From Dioscorea cayenensis subsp. rotundata (Eukaryota; Streptophyta; Magnoliopsida; Dioscoreales; Dioscoreaceae): a stretch of DNA of 64,000 nucleotides. Location: NCBI RefSeq assembly GCF_009730915.1, contig NC_052476.1, positions 19,449,257-19,513,256 on the forward strand, in the 5' to 3' direction. The notes under the pieces are model-generated. The model saw only the letters and a list, made by a program, of their open reading frames with translations. It made no database searches and had not been told where the DNA came from. Below, in pieces: positions 55,401 through 64,000 of the stretch. Numbering within the stretch: the first letter of the stretch is position 1; each line of letters opens with the position of its first letter. The translations under genes were made by a program, and so were the position numbers.

Positions 55401-56478
55401 AATGATCGGTCCTCTTTTGTCAGCTAAACTTTATAAAAGATCGAATATTATACTTTACAAATTAAAGATATTACTTATTTTTCCAATCCAATCCTTCGAT
55501 CGAACCCTAAACATTTATGACATTAAACTAAACAAATAATAAAATGCACACATCAACTACTATACATCATCAACTACATAGCAAACTTGAATAATTTCTC
55601 CACACACAATTACATATTAATTGATCAAAATACATTTATGGCATTAAAATAAAATAAAATAAAATAAAAACATACACACACATACACATGTACTACTAGT
55701 CTACTACTAGTATATATATACATCATCTACAACAAAGCAAACTTGAATAATTTCTTCACAAACAATTGCACACTGATCAAAACAATACTTGTATGATCAT
55801 GACAAGGAAATTAATAGTTAAAATGAATAATGAATTGATCAAAATGGTGGGAGGAGAAATTAAGAAAGAAAAGAGAGATAAAGCAAGATATGGATAAAAA
55901 TAATGAGTTTATTTTATGAAGGGATTGGTGGGTGAGGGAGGCAAAAAGAATCCAAGTTAATCCAAGCACCACCAGACAAAACCAAGTCCAGAAGAGCAAA
56001 AAGAAAGTGAGAAAGAAAGAACCCCTCCATATCCTTCTTCTCTCTTCCTCCCTCCTCTCAACAAGTCTCAACCCACTCCCCCTCCCCTCCCTTTCTTTCT
56101 TTTCACTCTCTTCTCTCACCCCTCCCCCTCCTTCTGCAACCTTTCTTTCTATATTAATGGTGTTCTTCACTTTCTCCTCTCTCTCTCTCTCTCTCCCTGT
56201 CTCTTCCTCTGTGTGTGTTTGTGTGTCTGTGTACATATATATATATGTGTGTGTGTGTGTGTGAGTGAGTGTGAGAAGATGGAGATGATGATGATGATGA
56301 TGATGAAGGGATTGACAGCAAATCACTTGCAAGTTCTTACTAAGTTTGGAGGCATGGGGAGTGAGGGGGGGTGGGGTGGGAAGTGTGAGCTTATAATAAA
56401 TTCCTTTCCAAAACCCTAACCTGCCTTTTATTTCTTAATATTATTTTATTTCTCTGTTGTTTTTCTCTCTCTCTTGCC
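55401..56478. other. Region upstream of MIR160, pyrimidine-rich, no gene
   Basis: AT-rich sequence changes at about 56000 to CT-rich DNA with TC, TG and GATGAT simple repeats (56150-56310). Open frames on both strands here (for example 55811-56332 minus) are simple-repeat artefacts. The stretch probably contains the distal MIR160 promoter. Confidence 0.5.
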
Positions 56479-56486
56479 TATAAATT
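56479..56486 (+). promoter_or_regulatory. TATA box of the MIR160 primary transcript
   Basis: CTATAAAT occurs about 165 bp upstream of the hairpin in a CT-rich context. A start of transcription roughly 30 bp downstream (near 56510) would fit a polymerase II MIR gene. No closer candidate is visible. Confidence 0.6.
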
Positions 56487-56644
56487 CTCCTCCTCCACCA
56501 CAACTCTCTTGGCCCCCCACTTCTCTTACTCTCCAAGTATCTTCTACTTCTCTTTCTTTTTCTTCTTTCTTTCTCTTTTGAAGGAGAGAAAGGATGAAAG
56601 TGTTTGGGAAAAAAAAAAAAAAAAAACTAAGGAAGGTGGACAGG

Positions 56645-56752
56645 TGATATGGGTTGTGCCTGGCTCCCTGTATGCCACACATGTAGCTCAATCCATTGTT
56701 AGATTGTCTATTGTGGGTGGCGTGCGAGGAGCCAAGCATTCAACCTCTTTCT
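56645..56752 (+). ncRNA. MIR160: MIR160 precursor hairpin
   Basis: The mature miR160 sequence, a deeply conserved plant microRNA, lies on the 5' arm at 56657-56677 (starts TGCCTGGCTCC, ends TGTATGCCA). The 3' arm carries the characteristic passenger strand at 56720-56740 (GCGTGCGAGGAGCCAAGCAT plus one base). GGGTTG just 5' of the miRNA pairs with CAACCT just 3' of the passenger, continuing the stem below the duplex. The loop of about 42 bases is typical. miR160 directs cleavage of ARF10/ARF16/ARF17-type auxin response factor mRNAs and so shapes root, leaf and flower development. Sequence of both arms is intact. The family member cannot be numbered from sequence alone. Confidence 0.97.
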
Positions 56753-57290
56753 ATCTTTCTCTCCTTTTCTTTTCATGCATCTTTTGTTAACAAGATGTTG
56801 TTCTATGTTATTTATTTATGTATGTAGTAGAACTGTTTAACTGTGATCTTGTTTGTGTGTTTTTGCAGAGGTTGAAAGATATGTTTTGTTGTTGAAGGTG
56901 TTTGAGATTTGGTGGCTTATTATGGAAAGAAGTTTCATTTTCATTGATAGAAATATCAAGGATGGTGTTCAAAATAGAAGTTTTTTTCTTTCTTTCTTTC
57001 TTTACATATATATATTTCATGTATCTTACTGGCTGTGTGATTTCATACAACTCATGCCCTTTTAATTAATATTCTCACAATAAATGCATTTCTTTTTTTG
57101 TCCTTTCTTTAATGCTTTCTTCTTCTTCTTCCTCTTCCTCTTCTGTGTGTTTTATTTGTGGATTCATTTATGGATGTTTGTTTTTGTGGTTTTGTGAGAA
57201 TATATATACAACTTGATGTGAAGGTTTACATGTGTGTTTTCAAAGTTCATTGCCAAGACTGATCTATCTTCTCTCAGCAAGAGTGACTGG

Positions 57291-57334
<44 letters not shown>

Positions 57335-57750
57335 GCTGTGTTTGTCAGCTTCTCAAAATGCTTTGATGGGACTTGCATCTCTGGCTCAAACACATGGATG
57401 TCTGTTCAAAATCTCATTGTAAATGTAAAGAAATATACACACACATACACACACAAACAAGAAACACTCCATATGATTCAAGATCTCTTTGTTATAAATC
57501 TAAGATTTCATGTATAATTTTTCATTCTTTCATTCTTCTTTCAACCTTCTCAAACTTCTTTATACTCACACACACATATATATACAAATAAAAATTCAAG
57601 GGTTTTCCTTTTTGGTTTTCATTTCCAGAACAATGCAACAAACACCAAAAACAGATGAGTTGTTCTTCCTGCTTCAAAGATCACCTTCATATATCATCCA
57701 CTTCTCTCTCTCTCTGTCTCTGGTGTGCATTATCCTCTACCACTTATAAT

Positions 57751-57781
<31 letters not shown>

Positions 57782-57873
57782 CTCTTCTCTTTTTCCGTGT
57801 TTGTGATTGTTCTTCCTGCAAGTGATAAATGTGTTGTTCATCCCTCCTAGCTAATTATAGCAATGCAGCCAAC
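56753..57873 (+). other. Downstream of MIR160: probable primary-transcript tail and simple repeats
   Basis: T-rich DNA with a good splice acceptor-like TTTTTGCAG at about 56860-56868, a (TC)n run at about 57292-57326, and (AAAT)n near 57752. A spliced primary transcript is possible, but no donor is certain. No protein gene seen. Confidence 0.4.
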
Positions 57874-58873
57874 NNNNNNNNNNNNNNNNNNNNNNNNNNN
57901 NNNNNNNNNNNNNNNNNNNNNNNNNNNNNNNNNNNNNNNNNNNNNNNNNNNNNNNNNNNNNNNNNNNNNNNNNNNNNNNNNNNNNNNNNNNNNNNNNNNN
58001 NNNNNNNNNNNNNNNNNNNNNNNNNNNNNNNNNNNNNNNNNNNNNNNNNNNNNNNNNNNNNNNNNNNNNNNNNNNNNNNNNNNNNNNNNNNNNNNNNNNN
58101 NNNNNNNNNNNNNNNNNNNNNNNNNNNNNNNNNNNNNNNNNNNNNNNNNNNNNNNNNNNNNNNNNNNNNNNNNNNNNNNNNNNNNNNNNNNNNNNNNNNN
58201 NNNNNNNNNNNNNNNNNNNNNNNNNNNNNNNNNNNNNNNNNNNNNNNNNNNNNNNNNNNNNNNNNNNNNNNNNNNNNNNNNNNNNNNNNNNNNNNNNNNN
58301 NNNNNNNNNNNNNNNNNNNNNNNNNNNNNNNNNNNNNNNNNNNNNNNNNNNNNNNNNNNNNNNNNNNNNNNNNNNNNNNNNNNNNNNNNNNNNNNNNNNN
58401 NNNNNNNNNNNNNNNNNNNNNNNNNNNNNNNNNNNNNNNNNNNNNNNNNNNNNNNNNNNNNNNNNNNNNNNNNNNNNNNNNNNNNNNNNNNNNNNNNNNN
58501 NNNNNNNNNNNNNNNNNNNNNNNNNNNNNNNNNNNNNNNNNNNNNNNNNNNNNNNNNNNNNNNNNNNNNNNNNNNNNNNNNNNNNNNNNNNNNNNNNNNN
58601 NNNNNNNNNNNNNNNNNNNNNNNNNNNNNNNNNNNNNNNNNNNNNNNNNNNNNNNNNNNNNNNNNNNNNNNNNNNNNNNNNNNNNNNNNNNNNNNNNNNN
58701 NNNNNNNNNNNNNNNNNNNNNNNNNNNNNNNNNNNNNNNNNNNNNNNNNNNNNNNNNNNNNNNNNNNNNNNNNNNNNNNNNNNNNNNNNNNNNNNNNNNN
58801 NNNNNNNNNNNNNNNNNNNNNNNNNNNNNNNNNNNNNNNNNNNNNNNNNNNNNNNNNNNNNNNNNNNNNNNNN
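57874..58873. other. Assembly gap (exactly 1000 N)
   Basis: A second placeholder gap of exactly 1000 bases, between the MIR160 locus and the ALOG gene. Any frame crossing it is meaningless. Confidence 1.
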
Positions 58874-59487
58874 AGCATAAATAACATGATTAATCATAGT
58901 TATTAGGGATTATCTTCCTATCAATAATTGAAATAATGAACTTATATATATATATATATATATATAAATATTCATGGATGATGATTATATATATACATAT
59001 AGTACATGTCTACCAAGTCACCAAAAAGAGAAGGAAAAGGATCTATAATTGTCTCACTTTTGGGACATCTTGCTCTTCAAAAACAGAGGCAAGAAAAAGA
59101 GAATTTTCATGGCCAAAACCCTCAAAACCAAATCCATATATATCAAACAATCTAAATCAAGAAACCATCGATCAAACACTACCATATAATGAATTGCACA
59201 AACATAAACATACATCTTTAAATACTACTATATACATAGGTTTTTACAAAATAGATTAAACTCTACCCAAGAAAAACAAAAAGTATATATACATATAAGA
59301 AAATAAAAAATAAAATAGAAAACAAAGTCATTTAGAACCATCTTCCTCATGATAAAACCCTAAAAACCAAATCCATATCCAAGAACATAGTATATCATGC
59401 ATACAACAAAGCTCACATCTTTATATCTACACTAATTTAATCAACAAACATGCAATGAAAATCATGAAAAGCAAAAGAAACACTAAT
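58874..59487. other. AT-rich DNA, includes ALOG 3' UTR
   Basis: AT-rich with a TA run near 58943. The part nearest 59487 is presumably the 3' UTR of the ALOG gene on the minus strand. Nothing else recognised. Confidence 0.5.
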
Positions 59488-60193
59488 TCAACACCGAAAG
59501 TGGTATAAGTTCACTGCCGGAGTGAGCTTCATCACCGGAATAACAAGATTAATAACATGGCCTTGAAGATGATGATGATGATGATGATGATAGAGATGAA
59601 ACAGTTGATCTACATGGTTAGAATTCACTCCAGCAATCAGCTCCGGTGGTGGTGGCGGGTGGTGGTGGAGGTGGAGGTGGAGGTGAGGTGGTGGTGGTGG
59701 TGGTGGTGGTCTCTTCCGTTTCTTCTTCTCTATAAGCAATGCCACGAGCTTTGGCCTGAGAATCACGTACCTGACGGAGATAGCAACCTCACGGCACGAG
59801 CGCTGAAAGGGTTGGTCTCTCAGGTTGGCCGCCATTTTTCTTCGAAGGCGGCACGAAGACGGGCCGATGAGAGCATCGAGACTGCGCCCCAAGCTTGACG
59901 GAGAGGGCAGGTGCATCGGCGATGGAGGATTGGGGTGGCCGAAGAATGGGCAGTTGGTGTTGTGGACTTTGGCTTTTGCCGAACTGGTCTGAGTAACGGA
60001 GGAATCTAAGAACGTGAGCGCCACTGCAACGAGAGAGAGTGAGAGGTGGACGGTGGTTCTTGAGGTATTGGACGAAAGTGTTCCAGTCTCTGCGTTTTTG
60101 GGATTCGTAGCGGCTTGGTCGGCCGGAAGAAGAGGTGTCGGAGTTGTGGCAGGAGTTGATGGAGTTGGTTGGGATGGTTGGAAAAGTAGACAT
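59488..60193 (-). CDS. ALOG/LSH-family transcriptional regulator with eight apparent small insertions
   Basis: ALOG (Arabidopsis LSH1/Oryza G1) proteins are small plant-specific nuclear DNA-binding regulators of organ boundaries, inflorescence and light responses. The start ATG at 60193 opens a short Ser-rich N-terminus, then the domain begins [40 protein letters not shown]. After that the frame changes repeatedly: [27 protein letters not shown], and the nuclear-localisation-like [12 protein letters not shown] are all recognisable but in different frames. Eight sites between 59729 and 59977 each hold one or two extra bases (ten in total). Without them the frame is 696 bp (231 residues), a normal family length. 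The C-terminus is Pro- and His-rich and ends at a TGA. No intron is needed. Either the assembly is wrong here or this copy is a pseudogene. Confidence 0.88.
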
Positions 60194-62719
60194 TTTGTTT
60201 TTTGTATATATAAGTGAAAGATAAAGAGGATTGAAGAACTAATAAGACTTTCTCTTTGTTTGTCTAGCTAGGTTTAAAAAGAAGAAGAAGAAGAGATATG
60301 AAGATATGATAAAGAAGGGGAAGATTAAGGTGAGAACATATATATGATAAGAAGAAGATCCAGATTAAAAGTTTAGGAATACAGTAGAGTACTGAAAGAT
60401 AAAAGGGAAAATTTATAATAAGAAGCCAAATTAAATGATATCACTAGAAGAAGAAGAAGAAGAAGGAAAGGTTTGTATATATATGAGAAGATAGATGTTA
60501 AGGATTACAAACACTAGCTTTGTAGCTAGATCTAAAGGTTAGAACATGAGAATTTTCTACTAAGTAGTAGAGTCTAGTGAGGAGAACTCAATTAGTAAAT
60601 GAAGGAAAAGAAGGGAAGAGGAGAAGGTGATGGAATTGAACCTAAGCTTGGAAGTATATGAGAAGAAGTAAAGGGAAAGGATGGTGATGGGAATGAAAAA
60701 ATAAAGGTAGAGAAAGATTGGGAGATGATAAGAGATTTGGGGAATAAGTAGAGTTTAATGAGAAGAGTAAGGATGGATGAGATGGGCATTTATAGAGAGA
60801 AAAAGGATTGGTAGATCAGAGCATGCACTCTAAAATGAGAAAGATATTTTGTGTTTGATGGAAATCAAACCAAAAGCAAAAGATACTGGTTAATTGAGAA
60901 GAAAGAAGAGGAGACAAGAAGTGGGAACCACAATGTAGACATCTAAACTCCCCATTAATGTTTCTCTTTTATATATATATATATATATATCTTTATATAT
61001 ATATATATATATATGTGAGTGGCATAAATAATGCGATTTTTATTTAATTACAAAAAATTGGTATATTTCAAATTATTTACAAATTTAGGTAATGCATGTG
61101 TTGTTTTTTCTCCTTATTATTGGTTAGGAAACTGTATAGAAATTGGATTAAGATAACTTAATATTAAATAAACCCATTCTTAATTTATGGGTTCTTAGTA
61201 AAGTGTTAGTGTTTTTGTCAAAATAAATAGTTCAAAACTCAACTCATCTACCATATTAATTAACTCCACACTTATCCACATTTTTAATATGACTTGTCCA
61301 TTATATATATATATATAAACTTATTTAGATTAGTGTTCGTTTTATGTGACAGTTTTTTTAATCATTATGCAAATCATTCTTAAGTCTATAAAACAATTAT
61401 TTATCTTCCTCCATAAGAAAGAAAAAAGAACTCCATCATTTGGATTTATTCCATAGAAGATAATTCAATTTCTCTTTTTAATCTAAAAGATGGAAAACTT
61501 GAGTGGCTTGAGACTGAAAAGAAAGACAAACACAACCAATAAATAGGGATTGAATGATGACAAAATCTCCATTAATAATCTTTAACAAGAGCTAAACAAA
61601 TCAGTGAACAATCAAACCAACTACTTTCTCAATATTAGTTTAGATTTATTATTGAAAACATCTCCACCCTTTTCTCATTTACTAACTTTCACCAATCTCA
61701 TGAGTTCGTTCATGTAACAAAAGAATCATAAGCTACAACTCAAAGATGGATATGCATGAATGAAATATAATATAATATACAGAGCAATGAAGATAGAGAG
61801 GAATGTGTTAGATCATGTCAAGATGTCAAATCAAGAGCTCTCCTTCATTGTTTAGTGAACTTCCCAAGATGATATTATGAAAGTATTTGGTGGTGGGAAT
61901 TTGTGCATATGAATGATCTTTTGATGATTGCAAAGGGTGGAGGTTCTTTCTTTTGTAGTTTATCTAAAAGACTGCGGTGTCATCGATCTCTGCCCTTTCA
62001 AATCACTTCCCACTCTCCCTTCACTGCCAGTGCCAACACTGTACAACACAAGAGACACATATGAATATTAATTGTATATTCATAAAAAGATAATATTAAA
62101 CTTTTGGTATAATATTCCAACAACAATAACCATGCATTGATCCCAACTATTTGAGATGATCTCATTTTAATCTCAATTATTATAAATAAAATTTTATTTT
62201 ATTAAATTAATAAATAAATTGTAAGAAAAATATAATCTGTATATATATTTAAAAATAAATAAATAAACTAAATTCATTAATATAGAAAATAAAAAAAATA
62301 CAATAACATAAGCAACTAAAGCAAATAGAGGAGTACAACAACTCAAAAACAACAAAAGATAGACGAGAACACACACAACAAAAACCAGGGCTACCAACTC
62401 CAATAAAAATAAGAAGATTCCCATTGAGGTTTTAAGGGTCCAAAAAATCTCGAAGCTAGCCACAATCTAAGAAGAAGGTTACCTCTCTAGCATCACTACC
62501 ACCGACCATATGAGATATAAACTGGTTAAATAATTTCATTTAATCAATTTATTTATTTATTATAAAATATTAAATATAATTTATGTCTTAATGTATTTAA
62601 TTTACATGCGAGAGGTTAAAAGTTTGATTTCCTCCCAATACATAGTTGAGATGTAAACAAGGTGTGTGTGTGTGTGGTGTGGTGGCTTATCCACGTTGTA
62701 AAATAATTAGAATGGTGAG
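60194..62719. other. ALOG upstream region and intergenic DNA
   Basis: 60194-60800 is purine-rich on the plus strand (GAAGAA tracts), so CT-rich on the ALOG sense strand, and probably includes the 5' UTR and promoter. (TA)n tracts lie at about 60971-61013. The remainder is AT-rich, with no gene, RNA or bounded repeat recognised. Small open frames (60592-60789 and 62194-62463, minus) are low complexity. Confidence 0.45.
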
Positions 62720-63247
62720 CTACCTTGTTAGTTACTAAACTATCCATGAATCCCTATTTTGATTACCCAACTACAAAAAATTTCAATTAGCTCTTTAATG
62801 TTTTTATTTTTTTCCAATCGAGTCACCGGGATAGACGGTGTTAGCATGTGGCTAACGTGCATCGCCATGTCATAGCCCACATATCACTCTTTGATGGCAT
62901 GGTAAGCCATGTAATCCATTTCATACATGTGGCATGACACATCATCAGTAACTTACCATGTCTTTTATTCTACCATTCTATAAGCCCAAGCCCTATAAGT
63001 CAACAATACTTTATTGATGATGTGAATACCACGTATAAGAGATGGATTACGTGGCTTATGATCATGTCATTAAAAAGTGATATGTGGGTGATGCCAGGGC
63101 AATCCATGTAAGCCGCAAGATAATGTCGTTTGTCTCGGTGACTAGATTGGAAGGAAATAAAAATGTTTAAAGAACCAATTGAAATTGTTTTTGTAGTTGG
63201 GTAACCAAAATAAATATTTGTGAATAGTTTAGTGACCAATAAGGTAG
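62720..63247. mobile_element. Long-inverted-repeat foldback/MITE, about 528 bp
   Basis: The left arm (CTACCTTGTTAGTTACTAAA, then TATTTTGATTACCCAACTAC) matches the reverse complement of the right arm (CTACCTTATTGGTCACTAAA, then TATTTTGGTTACCCAACTAC). Similarity extends about 200 bp inward, through phrases such as GTGATATGTGGG and GATTACGTGGC against their inverted partners. No coding frame. Target duplication is not clear. The terminal style resembles the element at 39489-39995, hinting at one superfamily. Confidence 0.7.
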
Positions 63248-63289
63248 TTTATCATAATAACAATAATAATAATAATTAATAATTATTAT

Positions 63290-64000
63290 TATTAAGTCAT
63301 TGAAGAGCATGAATTTGCTCTTCGATAGTTTCCTTGATGCCCTAGACCATGGATGAAGAGCTCCTAAGGTAATTGCATTACCAGAGAAGAGCCGGGAACT
63401 TCTTCTCTACTTTTCCCTTTGTTTGGCCGTCAAAAGATCTCTAAAAATTCTCACTCAAACCTTTAATACCTAGCCCCTTACGGGTCACTTACGGACATTA
63501 GAATAAGACCGTAAGAAGCTGGAGATGAGGGGTCACGTGCCTTATGGGCATCTAATTACTAGTGTAAGCTTTATCAATAAGCTCTTCTGTCTAGATGTTA
63601 TAGTCGAACCTACGGCCGTCAGCGCTGGACCCTAAGCTTCTCTGTGTGGTGCTTGCGACCTAGCTCCCTTATGGGGCTCCTCTGCCTAACCTTTATGCCA
63701 TGCTTATGGGTGTAAGTCATGCCCGTAAGCCCTTATGTTTGGTCATTATGCTCTTGCTTATGGGGATTAGCATGCGTGCAAGGTTTCTGTTCAGTTAAAA
63801 ACTTACAGTCGTAAATGGGTTGCAAGGTGCCCTGGTTAGCTTGTTCTTTTATTCTTGATGCCGAGGGAGCTCTTTCTTCCTCAACTTGCTTTGAAATTGC
63901 TTCTTTTGGCTCCCTCATGATCATCATGCTCTGCTCGTAACTTGAATCAATTTTTCACTATGTTAAATACCATCATCCAAATAAATGCTACAATACATAT
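63290..64000. repeat. LTR-like fragment with TTACGG/CCGTAA palindromes, continues past the window
   Basis: From about 63300 the composition changes and TTACGG, CCGTAAG and related words recur (CTTACGGGTCACTTACGGAC near 63478, CCTACGGCCGTCAG near 63608, ATGCCCGTAAGCCC near 63719). The same words mark the opposed LTR-like units at 2033-5430, so this is probably another copy of that family, in minus orientation judging from CT-rich sequence at the left. No coding capacity is visible. Confidence 0.4.

Noticed and set aside
55811-56332. 173-codon minus-strand frame upstream of MIR160
   Set aside because: It is built from simple repeats (His, Thr-His and Glu-Arg runs from GATGAT, TG and TC tracts) and has no domain.
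57829-58906. Long open frames of about 350 codons on both strands
   Set aside because: They consist almost entirely of the second 1000-N gap.
59557-59898. 113-codon plus-strand frame opposite the ALOG gene
   Set aside because: It is antisense to the ALOG gene and composed of reverse-complemented His/Pro repeats and domain sequence.

Overview
This window is flowering-plant nuclear DNA. It is strongly AT-rich, has intron-containing genes with GT-AG junctions, many plant-type DNA transposons and LTR remnants, an intron-bearing tRNA-Tyr, and a MIR160 hairpin. The species cannot be fixed from the sequence. Two runs of exactly 1000 N (9894-10893 and 57874-58873) are assembly gaps.

Layout. Positions 1-9500 hold no host gene. 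They contain opposed LTR-retrotransposon fragments, a hAT-type MITE with a perfect 8-bp target duplication, a Tourist-like MITE, and an unusual A-tailed retroposon with a 14-bp target duplication. From 11200 to 18460 there is a nested transposon stack: a near-complete hAT transposon (12408-17173, four-exon DUF659-type transposase) sits inside a 1-kb MITE-like element, and a second copy of that element at 28961-29946 preserves the empty insertion site. A PIF/Harbinger transposon with both a Myb-like gene and a DDE transposase gene fills 18529-23155. A tRNA-Tyr gene follows at 23582.

The gene-rich core is a head-to-head pair. 3-isopropylmalate dehydrogenase (leucine biosynthesis, minus strand, 11 exons, 24282-28896) faces a SART1/DOT2-family splicing factor (plus strand, 13 exons, 30840-36861). 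Their intergenic promoter has been split by the second MITE copy, which lies only 57 bp upstream of the dehydrogenase start codon. Further right are a single-coding-exon F-box/kelch gene (44133-45416) with a long spliced leader, an orphan three-exon 3' gene end that I do not recognise (46930-47672), about 8 kb of AT-rich intergenic DNA, the MIR160 locus (hairpin about 56645-56752), a gap, and an ALOG/LSH-family developmental gene (59488-60193, minus). The right end holds a foldback element and an LTR-like fragment.

A theme across the conserved genes: the dehydrogenase, the splicing factor and the ALOG gene all lose frame, and every break I could resolve is an extra base or two. Removing the extra bases restores a reading frame of exact codon length in all three. 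The F-box/kelch gene has no break. This suggests uncorrected insertion errors in parts of the assembly rather than three independent pseudogenes, but read data are needed to decide. Exon borders were placed by eye from splice signals, codon phase and protein-family knowledge.
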